Below the pieces are notes generated by a model. The model did not search any database, was not told the DNA's origin, and saw nothing but the letters and a program-made list of their open reading frames with translations. The translations under genes and the position numbers were made by a program. Source: Candidatus Marsarchaeota archaeon (GTDB lineage Archaea; Micrarchaeota; Micrarchaeia; Micrarchaeales; Micrarchaeaceae). Taken from it: a DNA stretch of 64,000 bases. The stretch covers positions 62,001-126,000 of the forward strand of contig JAMCZQ010000002.1 of NCBI GenBank assembly GCA_023485295.1, in the 5' to 3' direction. Below, piece by piece: positions 1-8,296 of the stretch (its first letter is position 1; every line of letters begins with the position of its first letter).

Positions 1-594
1 GCAGTCATAGAGGCCGTGACTGAAGATTTCAATGCGAAGGTCAGCGTTTTGCAGGAAGCGGAGAAAAACTGCGGCCCAGCAATTCTAGCGACGAATACAT
101 CCTCTATACTGCTCGGCAAGTTAGCTGCAAAGCTGAAGGATCCTTCAAAATTTCTTGGAATGCATTTCTTTAACCCTGTTCCTGTAATGAAGCCTATAGA
201 GCTCATAACTACGCAGTTTACGTCAAGCGAGGCTGAAGCCAAGGCGCTTGAAATCGCATCAAGGGCCGGCAAAACTGCTATAAAGGTAAATGATTACCCT
301 GGCTTTGTAGCCAACAGCGTTCTCATGCCATTGATCAACGAAGCGATATTGCTGCTGGAGAATGGCGTCGCAACAAAGGAAGGAATAGACGCCATAGTAC
401 GGCTAGGCCTGAATCATCCAATGGGTCCTTTGGAACTTGCGGATTTCATAGGCCTTGACGTGTGCAAGGACATAATGGATTCCATATATTCCGAGACTAA
501 GGATGAGAAATTCAAGCCTGTTAAGCTTCTTGTTGAAATGGTGAAAAGCGGCAAACTTGGCAGAAAGTCCGGAGAAGGGTTTTATAAGTATTGA
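1..594 (+). CDS. 3-hydroxyacyl-CoA dehydrogenase, C-terminal part (5' end outside window)
   Basis: The reading frame is open from base 1 and continues upstream, so only the last 197 residues are present. The visible part carries the motif HFFNPVPVMKPIELI and the C-terminal 3HCDH helical domain (DYPGFVANSVLMPLINEA, then NHPMGPLELADFIGLD and GRKSGEGFYKY at the end). These are standard for the NAD-dependent enzymes that interconvert 3-hydroxyacyl-CoA (often 3-hydroxybutyryl-CoA) and 3-oxoacyl-CoA. The NAD-binding Rossmann N-terminus lies outside the window. The stop codon abuts the stop of the convergent CBS gene at 595 with no gap. Whether it serves fatty-acid oxidation or a CoA-dependent biosynthetic route cannot be told from this window. 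Confidence 0.9.
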   Translation, partial: AVIEAVTEDFNAKVSVLQEAEKNCGPAILATNTSSILLGKLAAKLKDPSKFLGMHFFNPVPVMKPIELITTQFTSSEAEAKALEIASRAGKTAIKVNDYPGFVANSVLMPLINEAILLLENGVATKEGIDAIVRLGLNHPMGPLELADFIGLDVCKDIMDSIYSETKDEKFKPVKLLVEMVKSGKLGRKSGEGFYKY

Positions 595-1011
595 CTACTG
601 CTCAAAAATCCCTATGAGCCCTACTGCATGCTTTACTATGTCTCCTTCTGTAAGTATCCCGTTTAGCTTGCCGTTCAAATCAACAATGCAGAGCTTCTTT
701 ATGCGGTTCGAAGCCATTAACCTTGCGGCAGCATCTAAGCTTATGTCTTCTGTTATTGTTATGACCGGCGTTGTCATTATGTCAGCTGCAGTAGTATTTC
801 TAGGATCCCTATGCTCAGCGACAATCTTCCGTACCATATCGCCTTCTGTAACCATGCCTATCGGTACATCATCTTCGTTGACTATAACTACAGCACCTAT
901 TTTCTTATCACGCATGATCTGGGCCAAATCAGATACCTTATCATTCTTGCTGCCTGTTATTGCAGAGTAGCTCATTGCGTCTGATACATGCATCGTGCTC
1001 TTCATCGCCAT
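595..1011 (-). CDS. Two-CBS-domain protein
   Basis: This 138-residue protein is two tandem CBS motifs, about residues 10-67 and 76-135, with the typical VVIVNEDDVPIGMVTEGDMV and CIVDLNGKLNGILTEGDIV strands. CBS pairs bind adenine nucleotides or S-adenosylmethionine and usually regulate a partner enzyme or channel. Here there is no fused effector domain, so it is a stand-alone sensor whose partner is unknown. The start ATG at 1011 is preceded on the same strand by AT-rich TATA-like sequence (about 1025-1048). It converges on the dehydrogenase gene and is probably a single-gene unit. Confidence 0.85.
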   Translation of the reverse strand: MAMKSTMHVSDAMSYSAITGSKNDKVSDLAQIMRDKKIGAVVIVNEDDVPIGMVTEGDMVRKIVAEHRDPRNTTAADIMTTPVITITEDISLDAAARLMASNRIKKLCIVDLNGKLNGILTEGDIVKHAVGLIGIFEQ

Positions 1012-1091
1012 CCAACCACTATTAGATTATAATATGCGTGTATTATATAAAAGTCTTTCTAAGGCCTTTGCATTTTTAGGCAGGCATAGGG

Positions 1092-2591
1092 CTAACTCAC
1101 GCTGCCGAGGCTTGCGCTTGGCATGACTCCACCAGGAGGATATGCGCGTATTATAAGCCCGTTCCAGTACTCATCTTCAGTACCGCCTCCGTCCCCGACG
1201 AAGCCAAGATATTCACCGTTATTCGCGACCGTATATTCATTAGACGGGTTCTGGTAAAATTCAGACCCATAATTTCCCAAAGTTGTGGATAAGTACTCTG
1301 TAGCGATCCCGTTATCTACTATTACTCCAGAAAGCACCCATTCGTTATCCCACGTTCCAGTATCAGGAGGTGCATCCCATGTTGTCCAACTGGATGTTCC
1401 TGCTATTCCATACCACCCGGTGCCATATCCCTGTCTTGATAGCTGCCCGCTTCCGCCTGAACTTTCTAGAAAGAATACGTCATTCAATCTGATGATGTAA
1501 GTGTAATATTCTATTATCATATTTGTGGATTGGCCGTCTGCTAGCCCATACAGATAGTTCCCCCCATAGTTCAACGCGTATAGCGCCTCTGTCCCAAAAG
1601 GCGATCCTGACGGTGCAGAGTCTGTTTGGCCTGCCGTGCCAACTGCTGTCAACCCGCTTAGCGAATCTCCTGAAAAATAATTAAGGAACACGCTCGCGCC
1701 ATCATCGTATTCGCCATAGGTGCCGCTTAGAGCAGGGGCTTCGCCTATGCCTGTTGTGCCGCTGCTTGAAAGAAGGTTTGTAGTCTTTGGCGCGAATCCC
1801 AGGTATATTGTTATTGCGGAATTTGCAGGTATGCCGTTTTGTAGCTTTAACCATGCAGTAATTGTGCCGGAATTGTTGCTCTCTATCCATGCAGGTATTA
1901 TCGCGCCTCCATCATAGAAGAATTCGAAGTTCGCAGCATTTCCGTTATATGCCAAGTAACTGGAATAATCCGATTCGGGTATCTGAACCTCTTGCTGGAA
2001 TGGTGCAGGCGTTGCTGTGCCCTGCGAATTAGTTATCACCACATTTGCATAATTTGTTATTCCAGAAGGCAGGGCGAATGATGTTGACGTAGTCACAGTT
2101 GCGGAACTTGGAGTCAGCCCTGCTATTGTAACAGTTGCGATTTGCGACAATAGGTTAGAATAACTTGCCTCGTCATACTGCGCCCATATATGCCCATCCG
2201 CAGTGCTGCTGGACGAATCTATCGTGAAAGAATACGTGCCTGACATGCCGCTTCTCATGTCACCTACGTTTACCGATGGATATCCTGCGCAAGAAGAGGG
2301 CGCAGTAGCGCTGTTTGGCACGAAGCACAGGACTACGTTGCTCCATGCAGCGCCTGTTGCCTGGCCTATGATTGCAGTGAAAGTTGTTCCATGCGCAACA
2401 GGCCCGCTGCAAAGGAAGCCAGAATTCGGAAGGCACGTTGTGCCAACCAGAGAAGCAGAGCTGAAAACCCCAAGGGAGAACAGCGCTGCAAGCACTATTG
2501 CAATAATCAGTATCGCCCATCCGTATGTCATCAGGTATTCCATAGCGCTTTGAGATTTCATGCGCTTTGAAAGGATTGCTAATTTTTGCAT
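1092..2591 (-). CDS. Pilin-like surface protein with DUF2341 domain
   Basis: This 499-residue protein begins with a class III signal peptide: basic residues, then predicted cleavage before Gln14 in MKSQSAMEYLMTYGW, with Glu18 at +5 followed by a hydrophobic helix to about residue 43. This is the archaeal pilin signature processed by a prepilin peptidase. The rest is Ser/Thr/Gly-rich and extracellular in character. Residues about 195-275 look like a DUF2341 domain (FEFFYDGGAIIPAWIES, then AWLKLQNGIPANSAITIYLG), a module found in archaeal surface proteins. The C-terminal 200 residues resemble a beta-sandwich but I cannot name them. It is monocistronic here, far from the two pilus loci, so it may be a filament tip or adhesin subunit using their machinery. 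Pilin N-terminus is certain; function is inferred. Confidence 0.8.
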   Translation of the reverse strand: MQKLAILSKRMKSQSAMEYLMTYGWAILIIAIVLAALFSLGVFSSASLVGTTCLPNSGFLCSGPVAHGTTFTAIIGQATGAAWSNVVLCFVPNSATAPSSCAGYPSVNVGDMRSGMSGTYSFTIDSSSSTADGHIWAQYDEASYSNLLSQIATVTIAGLTPSSATVTTSTSFALPSGITNYANVVITNSQGTATPAPFQQEVQIPESDYSSYLAYNGNAANFEFFYDGGAIIPAWIESNNSGTITAWLKLQNGIPANSAITIYLGFAPKTTNLLSSSGTTGIGEAPALSGTYGEYDDGASVFLNYFSGDSLSGLTAVGTAGQTDSAPSGSPFGTEALYALNYGGNYLYGLADGQSTNMIIEYYTYIIRLNDVFFLESSGGSGQLSRQGYGTGWYGIAGTSSWTTWDAPPDTGTWDNEWVLSGVIVDNGIATEYLSTTLGNYGSEFYQNPSNEYTVANNGEYLGFVGDGGGTEDEYWNGLIIRAYPPGGVMPSASLGSVS

Positions 2592-2720
2592 GTTCTTCTT
2601 TGATACTATTCAAAAAAATTAATTTAAACCTTCCCAAAGCTGGCTTATCCATTTTAATAGGCAATAAAATTGCAATGCTAATGCATCAAAATAACTAGCA
2701 CTTGCACAAGAATAAGTTTA

Positions 2721-2792
2721 TGGACTCTGCGGGATTCGCACCCGCGACCCCCTCGTTGCGAACGAGGTGCTCTACTACTGAGCCAAGAGCCC
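2721..2792 (-). tRNA. tRNA-Ala (anticodon CGC)
   Basis: A 72-nt cloverleaf on the minus strand: acceptor GGGCTCT pairs with AGAGTCC and contains the G3:U70 wobble pair that identifies alanine tRNA. The anticodon stem is CCTCG/CGAGG around loop TTCGCAA (anticodon CGC). The T-arm is GCGGG-TGCGAAT-CCCGC and the discriminator is A. There is no intron and CCA is not encoded. Confidence 0.96.
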
Positions 2793-2813
2793 GCCTTAAT
2801 CAATAATATATTT

Positions 2814-3584
2814 CTATGACAATGAGCTATAAAGTTTATCAATCTGCCTGCGTTCTGCAGGGCCTATTATACTTGCAACATCTCTGAATGCAGTGTCAAC
2901 CGATTTAAATACATCGTCAATGCCTGCAACACATGCATCTATGCTTTTTAGTTCGCTCTTTGCCATGCTTTCGTTTTGCATGCGTTCGAACCATCTCCTA
3001 TACAAAAGCAGTTTTACCTTTTTAGCTTTTAGGCTTTTAAGCATTTCAGCGCGTGCTCTTTCAAGCCTGCCCTCCCAATCTGCAAGGACGCCTATAAGGC
3101 CGAGCACATCATTCCTTGTTACTGCATTATTCAAGGCGTTTAAAAAATAGGCATAGTCGTGTTCCTTTGCAGCAGAATATCTGATTATGAGCCTTCGTTC
3201 AATATCTGCGATAGGCATAGGCTCATTTCGCAGTCCAAGTTTTCCGTGCGATGCCAATATCCTATAATAAGCTTCATTAATGGCCTTCATTGTTTCTTGG
3301 GAATTTTTGTGCTTGGATATATCGGGATGCCATATTTTTGCTTGCTTTATGTATGCGTTCCTCACTGCCTTAATGTCGTTTGTTTGCTTTATGTCAAGCA
3401 CTTTAAAAGCGTCTTGCAAGTTTTTGTCAATGCGTTCGTGGCCATAAATTTTATCAATTTCCTCTTGAACGCTTGATATTAAGCTTTCCGCCTTGGCTGC
3501 CTTTGCCTCTATTTCGTCGCCAATTCTCTTTCCCAAATGCTGCTTATGGATTCTGCGTTTGAATAAATTTCCAATGTCAAGCAA
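2814..3584 (-). CDS. J-domain (DnaJ-like) protein
   Basis: This 256-residue protein has a J domain at about residues 57-112 with the diagnostic HPD tripeptide at 86-88 (QAKIWHPDIS), followed by the helix TMKAINEAYYRIL. J domains stimulate ATP hydrolysis by Hsp70 (DnaK), and a grpE-dnaK pair lies at the far end of this window. It lacks the glycine-rich and zinc-finger regions of full DnaJ, so it is a type III-like co-chaperone. The N-terminal 50 residues are basic, and the C-terminal 140 residues are charged and helical without a family I recognise. The only start that includes the whole frame is TTG at 3584, since there is no Met before the J domain. That makes the exact start uncertain. Confidence 0.8.
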   Translation of the reverse strand: MLDIGNLFKRRIHKQHLGKRIGDEIEAKAAKAESLISSVQEEIDKIYGHERIDKNLQDAFKVLDIKQTNDIKAVRNAYIKQAKIWHPDISKHKNSQETMKAINEAYYRILASHGKLGLRNEPMPIADIERRLIIRYSAAKEHDYAYFLNALNNAVTRNDVLGLIGVLADWEGRLERARAEMLKSLKAKKVKLLLYRRWFERMQNESMAKSELKSIDACVAGIDDVFKSVDTAFRDVASIIGPAERRQIDKLYSSLS

Positions 3585-3632
3585 ATATTACACCATTTTT
3601 AATAATGATGGTCCAAATAAATATTTGATTCT

Positions 3633-5021
3633 ATGGCCCTGGCAAACGATGTTAGGTTAAAAAAACTTTTCAAACAGATACTGAAGGACATAAAGCCCAC
3701 TCAGAAAGAAATAAGCGACGTAAGCGAGTATTCAAACGAATTGATGGCAAGGCTAAAGGAGGTAGCGCCCAAAGACGTTGAGATAATACTTGCAGGTTCT
3801 CTTGCGCGTGGCACACAGGTACGCGGCAAGTCAGACATAGACATATTTCTGCTTTTCCCAAGAAATCTAGAAGAGCGTAAGATGGAGGCCAAAGCAATCA
3901 GCCTGGCAAAAAGGATAGTGCGCAATGAGTTTGGAGAATACTACGAAATAAACTATGCAGAGCACCCGTATCTAAAGCTCATAAACAAACGCAGATCCTT
4001 AAATGCAGACATAGTGCCTGCGTTTAAAATAAATGATGCTGATGAAATGGCAACCTCGGTAGACCGCACCCAATTGCATAATGTGTTTGTATTAAAGAAT
4101 CTTGACGCTAAGCAAAAAGATGATGTAAGGATAATAAAATACCTGCTGCAGCGCCACAACATATATGGCGCGGAATCGAGCAGGCATGCATTTTCCGGCT
4201 ATCTATGCGAATTGCTTGTATGCTATTACGGGTCTGCAGAGAATGTGCTGAAGGCGTTTTCCGAAGCCAAGATTCCAATATACATAAATCTATACAAAAA
4301 AGATGCAGATGCCAGCGCAGCAGCCGAAGCATCACGCCATTTTAACGCGCCTTTGATAGTTATAGACCCTACGGACAAGAACAGGAATGTAGCAGCCAGC
4401 GTTTCTATAGAATCATTGTCCAGGCTCATGCTGATATCCAGGAATCTGCTTGCAAATCCTGCAAAAAAGGAGTTCTATGGTCCGATGTATTCGGATGAAG
4501 ACCCTGTCAAAAGCATAGAGGAATTCAGGCGTGCCAAAGGCGCTTCAATCCAGGCAATGTGCTTCAAGCTTCCAAAAATATCAGAGGATACGTTATGGCC
4601 GCAGCTTGAAAAGTTGCGGGGCAGAATTGTAAGGGAGCTCGAGCAGTCGGGCTTTGGCATAGCGCTGTCGTTTTCTAGGATTGAATACGGCAAAGGCGTC
4701 ATTGTATTCTTACCTGCATATGACAGGTTGAACACGATTAAGAGGATTGGCCCGGACGTTACAATAATTGGCGCAGCTGAAAAATTTGCCAGGGCGCATG
4801 GCTCTGCGCTCAGCGTATCCGTAGAGGGCAGCAGGCTCATAGCAATAGATAAGCCTGCAAATGCAGATGTACTTGGAGCATTGCAAGGCATAATACTGGA
4901 CAAAAAGTTCAAATTTACTCCAGACATCAAGAAAAGCGCTGTCAAGATAGCAAATAACGAATTAAGCGAAGACTATGCGCTAATCGTTTATCACGGGCTT
5001 GTGGAGAAGCTTGGCATTTAA
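3633..5021 (+). CDS. cca: CCA-adding enzyme (archaeal class I tRNA nucleotidyltransferase)
   Basis: It adds the CCA tail to tRNA 3' ends using CTP and ATP. All tRNA genes in this window lack an encoded CCA, so this activity is needed. The 462-residue length matches archaeal class I enzymes. The nucleotidyltransferase signature GSLARGTQVRGKSDIDIF lies at about residues 55-72, with the metal-binding aspartates D68 and D70, and the third acid is D126 in LNADIVPAF. The helical tRNA-binding body and C-terminal domain follow. The start is the ATG at 3633, just after an AT-rich stretch (aaataaatatttg) that fits a TATA box about 25 bases upstream. It is transcribed divergently from the J-domain gene. 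Confident assignment. Confidence 0.95.
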   Translation: MALANDVRLKKLFKQILKDIKPTQKEISDVSEYSNELMARLKEVAPKDVEIILAGSLARGTQVRGKSDIDIFLLFPRNLEERKMEAKAISLAKRIVRNEFGEYYEINYAEHPYLKLINKRRSLNADIVPAFKINDADEMATSVDRTQLHNVFVLKNLDAKQKDDVRIIKYLLQRHNIYGAESSRHAFSGYLCELLVCYYGSAENVLKAFSEAKIPIYINLYKKDADASAAAEASRHFNAPLIVIDPTDKNRNVAASVSIESLSRLMLISRNLLANPAKKEFYGPMYSDEDPVKSIEEFRRAKGASIQAMCFKLPKISEDTLWPQLEKLRGRIVRELEQSGFGIALSFSRIEYGKGVIVFLPAYDRLNTIKRIGPDVTIIGAAEKFARAHGSALSVSVEGSRLIAIDKPANADVLGALQGIILDKKFKFTPDIKKSAVKIANNELSEDYALIVYHGLVEKLGI

Positions 5022-5023
5022 GC

Positions 5024-5626
5024 TTAAAGCTTATAGCGATTACCACCTGAGATGATCGATTTCAATTCCGTAAAATGATCCTTTTTAGACTTTTTTGGCG
5101 CAGGGGTTGCCTTGCCTCCAAGCAATTTGCTTACCAAGTAATTTATTGCTTCCCTCTTCTCAATTCCTGTTTCTATCTCATATATCTCTTTGGCATTTCC
5201 GCGCATTGCAGACCCGCAGTAATCCATCGCCTCTGAAATTATGTTCTCGCGTATTTTTGCTAAGCCATAGGCCCGCGCTTCCAATCTGCGTGCAAGCCTT
5301 TTAAGCGGCACGCGTATTACAAAGCATATTGCGGGCTTCAATTTCAATTCCGGGACAAGATGGCCAACAATTATTACATTAAGCTCTGGTGTTTTGCGCA
5401 ATTCGGCCCTCAACGCTGCGCTAAGCTTATTGCTATTTACCACCTTTGATCCATTTTCATCTTCGCGATAATAAGCGTGTGCTTTAATAACAATGTCGTT
5501 TAGCTCTATAACTACATTGCTTATCATATTGCGCGACAAAGCGGCTGACAGCATTCTTGCGAAATGGCTTTTCCCAGCGCCTGGCGTTCCAGTTATTGCA
5601 AATATGCGCTTGCTTTTTCCCTGCAT
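5024..5626 (-). CDS. AK6/Fap7-family nucleotide kinase
   Basis: This 200-residue P-loop protein has Walker A GTPGAGKS at residues 13-20 and a NMP-kinase-like body including IIVGHLVPEL, where Fap7/AK6 proteins carry a conserved GH motif. The archaeal and eukaryotic family (Fap7, hCINAP, AK6) has adenylate kinase/ATPase activity and acts in late maturation of the small ribosomal subunit with uS11. The ATG at 5626 overlaps the stop of the upstream gene by one base (TAATG), so the two are translationally coupled. It converges on cca with a 2-base gap. The C-terminal 40 residues are lysine-rich and variable. Confidence 0.85.
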   Translation of the reverse strand: MQGKSKRIFAITGTPGAGKSHFARMLSAALSRNMISNVVIELNDIVIKAHAYYREDENGSKVVNSNKLSAALRAELRKTPELNVIIVGHLVPELKLKPAICFVIRVPLKRLARRLEARAYGLAKIRENIISEAMDYCGSAMRGNAKEIYEIETGIEKREAINYLVSKLLGGKATPAPKKSKKDHFTELKSIISGGNRYKL

Positions 5627-6249
5627 TACTGCTGTGCACCTTTATTCATATAACTATCTACATTATCGAACAGGTCGCCGAGCTCATTTTCTGCAGTATC
5701 AAGGTCTATAAGGGGATTGGGCTGCAGTGCAACGACTATCATATAATTCTTTTGTCCATCGAAAAGCCACTGCCCCAATGAATAAGTGCTATACGTTGTG
5801 GAGAAATCAGCAACAAAATTTGAATTTGCAGAAAGCCGCCCTATCAGTGCATTTATCCCGCTATCTGCATCGTTTACATATATGGTTTCCTCGACGCTGC
5901 TGCCCCTGTCTATGGCCTGTGGCTTTATAAGCGGTATGTTGTCCTGCTTTGCGCGCATAGCTATAGCCTGTGCAAGCTGTTTTGTCAAAGAATCGCATTT
6001 TAGGCCGTCCTTTTCAAGGTCCTCCTTCTCCTTTTGCATGTTTGACCTCAAGCCATTTATGTAATCATTCGCTTCTTTGCGTATATTTTCTACGGTCTGC
6101 GCAATCCCGTTCTTCGAAGCGTAGGATGCTGGATTTGTGAGCAAGTCTGTCAATGATATTCCATACTCCTGAAGTATTGATTGCTCAAGTGCGCCTATAA
6201 CAATACCTGTCTCCTCGCTCCATAAATCGGTAACTGTATCATCGGCCAT
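5626..6249 (-). CDS. Conserved-looking hypothetical protein, co-transcribed with AK6/Fap7 kinase
   Basis: I do not recognise this 207-residue soluble protein. It is acidic at both ends and has a charged helical segment at about residues 50-105 that could form a short coiled coil. A mixed alpha/beta part follows (ALIGRLSANSNFVADFST, then YMIVVALQPNPLIDLDTAEN). There is no signal peptide or membrane helix. I chose ATG 6249 over an upstream in-frame GTG (6258) because AGGTG, which overlaps that GTG, sits at ribosome-binding distance before ATG 6249. The one-base overlap with the downstream AK6 kinase gene suggests a shared pathway, perhaps ribosome or RNA related, but that is only context. Confidence 0.6.
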   Translation of the reverse strand: MADDTVTDLWSEETGIVIGALEQSILQEYGISLTDLLTNPASYASKNGIAQTVENIRKEANDYINGLRSNMQKEKEDLEKDGLKCDSLTKQLAQAIAMRAKQDNIPLIKPQAIDRGSSVEETIYVNDADSGINALIGRLSANSNFVADFSTTYSTYSLGQWLFDGQKNYMIVVALQPNPLIDLDTAENELGDLFDNVDSYMNKGAQQ

Positions 6250-6295
6250 TGATAACACCTATAGCATTATAATATATTTATGAACGCATAGATAT

Positions 6296-6559
6296 ATGAG
6301 TGTTTTCATGGAAACAGAAGACGCGTCGGCGCGGATAAAAAAAGACATCATGGCATTTGAAGAAAGCATAAAAATCGCTGAGCAATTTTCGCAGGATTTG
6401 CGTATCAAAGAGATAGTGGAGCTGTCAAAAATGTATGCTGCAGACTCGAAGCACTACCTGGACAAAGGTGACCTGCTTACGTCATTTTCATGCATTTCAT
6501 ATGCACATGGATTACTGGATGCGGCCATGTCCTTCGTAGGTGCGAGCAAATATGTATGA
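6296..6559 (+). CDS. DUF357-family protein
   Basis: This small 87-residue all-helical protein has the DUF357 pattern: a first amphipathic helix, then MYAADSKHYLDKGDLLTSFS and YAHGLLDAAMSF. The paired helices with GD and YAxGxLDA are typical of this archaeal family of unknown function, whose fold resembles HEPN-like helical bundles. It overlaps the start of trm1 (ATGTATGA, 8 bases), and this coupling suggests a tRNA-related role. TATA-like sequence (ttataatatattta, about 6267-6280) lies 20-30 bases upstream. ATG 6308 is an alternative start. Confidence 0.75.
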   Translation: MSVFMETEDASARIKKDIMAFEESIKIAEQFSQDLRIKEIVELSKMYAADSKHYLDKGDLLTSFSCISYAHGLLDAAMSFVGASKYV

Positions 6560-7646
6560 GGAAGGCGCAGCTCGAATAGAAGCCGGAGAGGCGTTCCTAA
6601 ATCCAAAAGCCAGGCTCTCTAGGGATATCAGCGTAGCATACCTGCTCGCCAGAGGTTCAGTGGCAAATGCTTTGGACATGACGTCAGCCACTGGAATACG
6701 CGGCATAAGGTACGCAAAGGAATGCGGCATAGATGATGTTACAATGCTTGAGATAAACAAGAATGCATTCGATTCAATGGCCAAAAACCTAAGGTCTAAT
6801 TCCATGGACAATGCGAAAGCTTACAACACAAGCGTGCAGGAATTCTGCAACATGGAGGATTCTCCAAAATTCGATGCCATAGACATAGACCCGTTTGGAA
6901 GCCCTGCGCCATACATGTATGACGCCCTAAAGGTTGCACATGATGGAACATCAATCATGGTAACGGCTACAGACACTGCGGTGCTCTGCGGGGCGCAGCC
7001 TAATGCATGCAAAAAGATTTACCATTCTGTACCTATGCACAATGAGCTTGGGCACGAGGCAGGCGTACGCATACTTGCATGCTTTATAGCTGATCTTGCT
7101 GCGCAATTTAACTTCGGAATAAGCGTTGAGTTCGCCTTTTCTTACCTGCATTACATACGTGTTATAGTAAGGCTTGCGCACGGAAGCAAGCACGCAGTAA
7201 AATCAGTGAATTCTTCTGGATTCGCGTACAAGTGCGAGCATTGCGGATGGCTTGGTATGGAAAAAGGCTATTTCACCAGCATCCAATCATGCCCGAACTG
7301 CTCTCACGAAATATTGAGGTCGGGGCGGCTTTGGCTTGGAGAAATAAAAAGCGATGCTGTAGCGAAAAAGATTGGAGGCAGAATGACAAAGATGCTTAAG
7401 GGCCGCGATTCAGAATCGAAGTTTGTCGAAACCGTAATTCATGAAGGCAATACGCCGTTTTATTACAGCATTCCGAAACTGACTAAATTAATGCACATCA
7501 GGGCAGTAAGCCCATTTGACGTCGTGAAATCCCTGCAGGCTTCAGGCATCGGAGCTTCTCTCACGCATTTTGAAAAGAGCTGTATAAAGACTGAGGCAGA
7601 TGTAAACGAGCTGAAGGCTAGGATTTCTGCCATCGTTAAGCCATAG
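6552..7646 (+). CDS. trm1: tRNA (guanine(26)-N2)-dimethyltransferase
   Basis: Trm1 dimethylates G26 of tRNA using S-adenosylmethionine. The 364-residue protein shows the family's N-terminal FLNPKARLSRDISVAYL, the SAM-binding ALDMTSATGIRGIRYAKE, the catalytic/aspartate motif DIDPFGSPAPYMYDAL (DPFGSP at about 113-118), and a zinc ribbon with CxxC pairs at about C228/C231 and C247/C250. Length is normal for archaeal Trm1. ATG 6552 gives an 8-base overlap with the DUF357 gene. A GTG at 6540 is possible but gives a longer overlap. Confidence 0.95.
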   Translation: MYEEGAARIEAGEAFLNPKARLSRDISVAYLLARGSVANALDMTSATGIRGIRYAKECGIDDVTMLEINKNAFDSMAKNLRSNSMDNAKAYNTSVQEFCNMEDSPKFDAIDIDPFGSPAPYMYDALKVAHDGTSIMVTATDTAVLCGAQPNACKKIYHSVPMHNELGHEAGVRILACFIADLAAQFNFGISVEFAFSYLHYIRVIVRLAHGSKHAVKSVNSSGFAYKCEHCGWLGMEKGYFTSIQSCPNCSHEILRSGRLWLGEIKSDAVAKKIGGRMTKMLKGRDSESKFVETVIHEGNTPFYYSIPKLTKLMHIRAVSPFDVVKSLQASGIGASLTHFEKSCIKTEADVNELKARISAIVKP

Positions 7647-7753
7647 CGGCAAAAGCAAATGCTTAAGAATCTTTATTATCTTGAATTTTCATATCTGTCG
7701 TCATCTTATGCCACTTTTTTAAAAAAAGTTAGCGGCAGCTTCCAAAATCAGAA

Positions 7754-7764
7754 AAATATATATA
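7754..7764 (+). promoter_or_regulatory. TATA box for the zinc-ribbon gene
   Basis: The AT run aaatatatatag lies 45-55 bases before ATG 7810 and is the clearest TATA element in the 160-base gap after trm1. A transcript starting about 27 bases downstream would have a leader of roughly 25 bases containing a short decoy ATG at 7797. Confidence 0.55.
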
Positions 7765-7809
7765 GTAGTTCAGAGAAAATGTATATGAGTGGGTAAATGG
7801 GGGAAGTAG

Positions 7810-8193
7810 ATGGGGGAATATAAAACAGAGCCAATTCCATACTGTACTAGATGTGGTGTTGCCACTAGCAGTCAGTCTGGCAGGATATCTGAAGCGGATG
7901 GAAACTTTTACTGTGCGAAATGCGCAGAGGAGGTAAACCGCGAGTATCTGGCAAAGAGCACATGCGCCATATGTGGAAGGACGATGTCAAAAGACGAAGT
8001 CAAGTTCGTATTGCCGTCAAAGTCCTTCGGGGCTAAGGAAGTGCGATTGTACAGCAGGCTCGCATGCGTTCAATGCTATTCTACATTCGCATCAAAAGCA
8101 GAGAATAAGCATCTGTATAAAAGCGAGAGGCACAGGATGCTGATGAAATCCGCAAAAAGGCAGCTGATACGCCAGGTCCTTGAGCACGCATAA
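7810..8193 (+). CDS. Small protein with four CxxC pairs (double zinc ribbon)
   Basis: This 127-residue basic protein has CxxC pairs at C12/C15, C35/C38, C52/C55 and C86/C89, enough for two treble-clef or ribbon zinc sites. The C-terminal 35 residues (SERHRMLMKSAKRQLIRQVLEH) are strongly basic, which suggests nucleic-acid or ribosome contact. I recognise no named family. It is preceded by a strong TATA-like box. The sequence ATGGGGGAA occurs twice 13 bases apart, at 7797 and 7810, and only the second is in frame. No neighbour is co-directional within an operon distance. Confidence 0.65.
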   Translation: MGEYKTEPIPYCTRCGVATSSQSGRISEADGNFYCAKCAEEVNREYLAKSTCAICGRTMSKDEVKFVLPSKSFGAKEVRLYSRLACVQCYSTFASKAENKHLYKSERHRMLMKSAKRQLIRQVLEHA

Positions 8194-8296
8194 GGCCCAG
8201 GCCAGCGTTTCATTGCATAGCCTTGCCGAACTTATGCAAGCTAGCATGGCTTAAATGCCTAAATAGCCCATGGCCTAACAATTAATCGGATAGAAC

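Noticed and set aside
2260..2664. 134-residue frame overlapping the DUF2341 pilin start
   Set aside because: It is a different frame on the same strand, over a strong class III signal peptide, and has no recognisable features.
8194..8296. Hairpin TTGCATA...TATGCAA after the zinc-ribbon gene as a riboswitch or terminator
   Set aside because: The stem is only 7 bp with no T-run and sits between convergent genes; nothing else supports a regulatory RNA.
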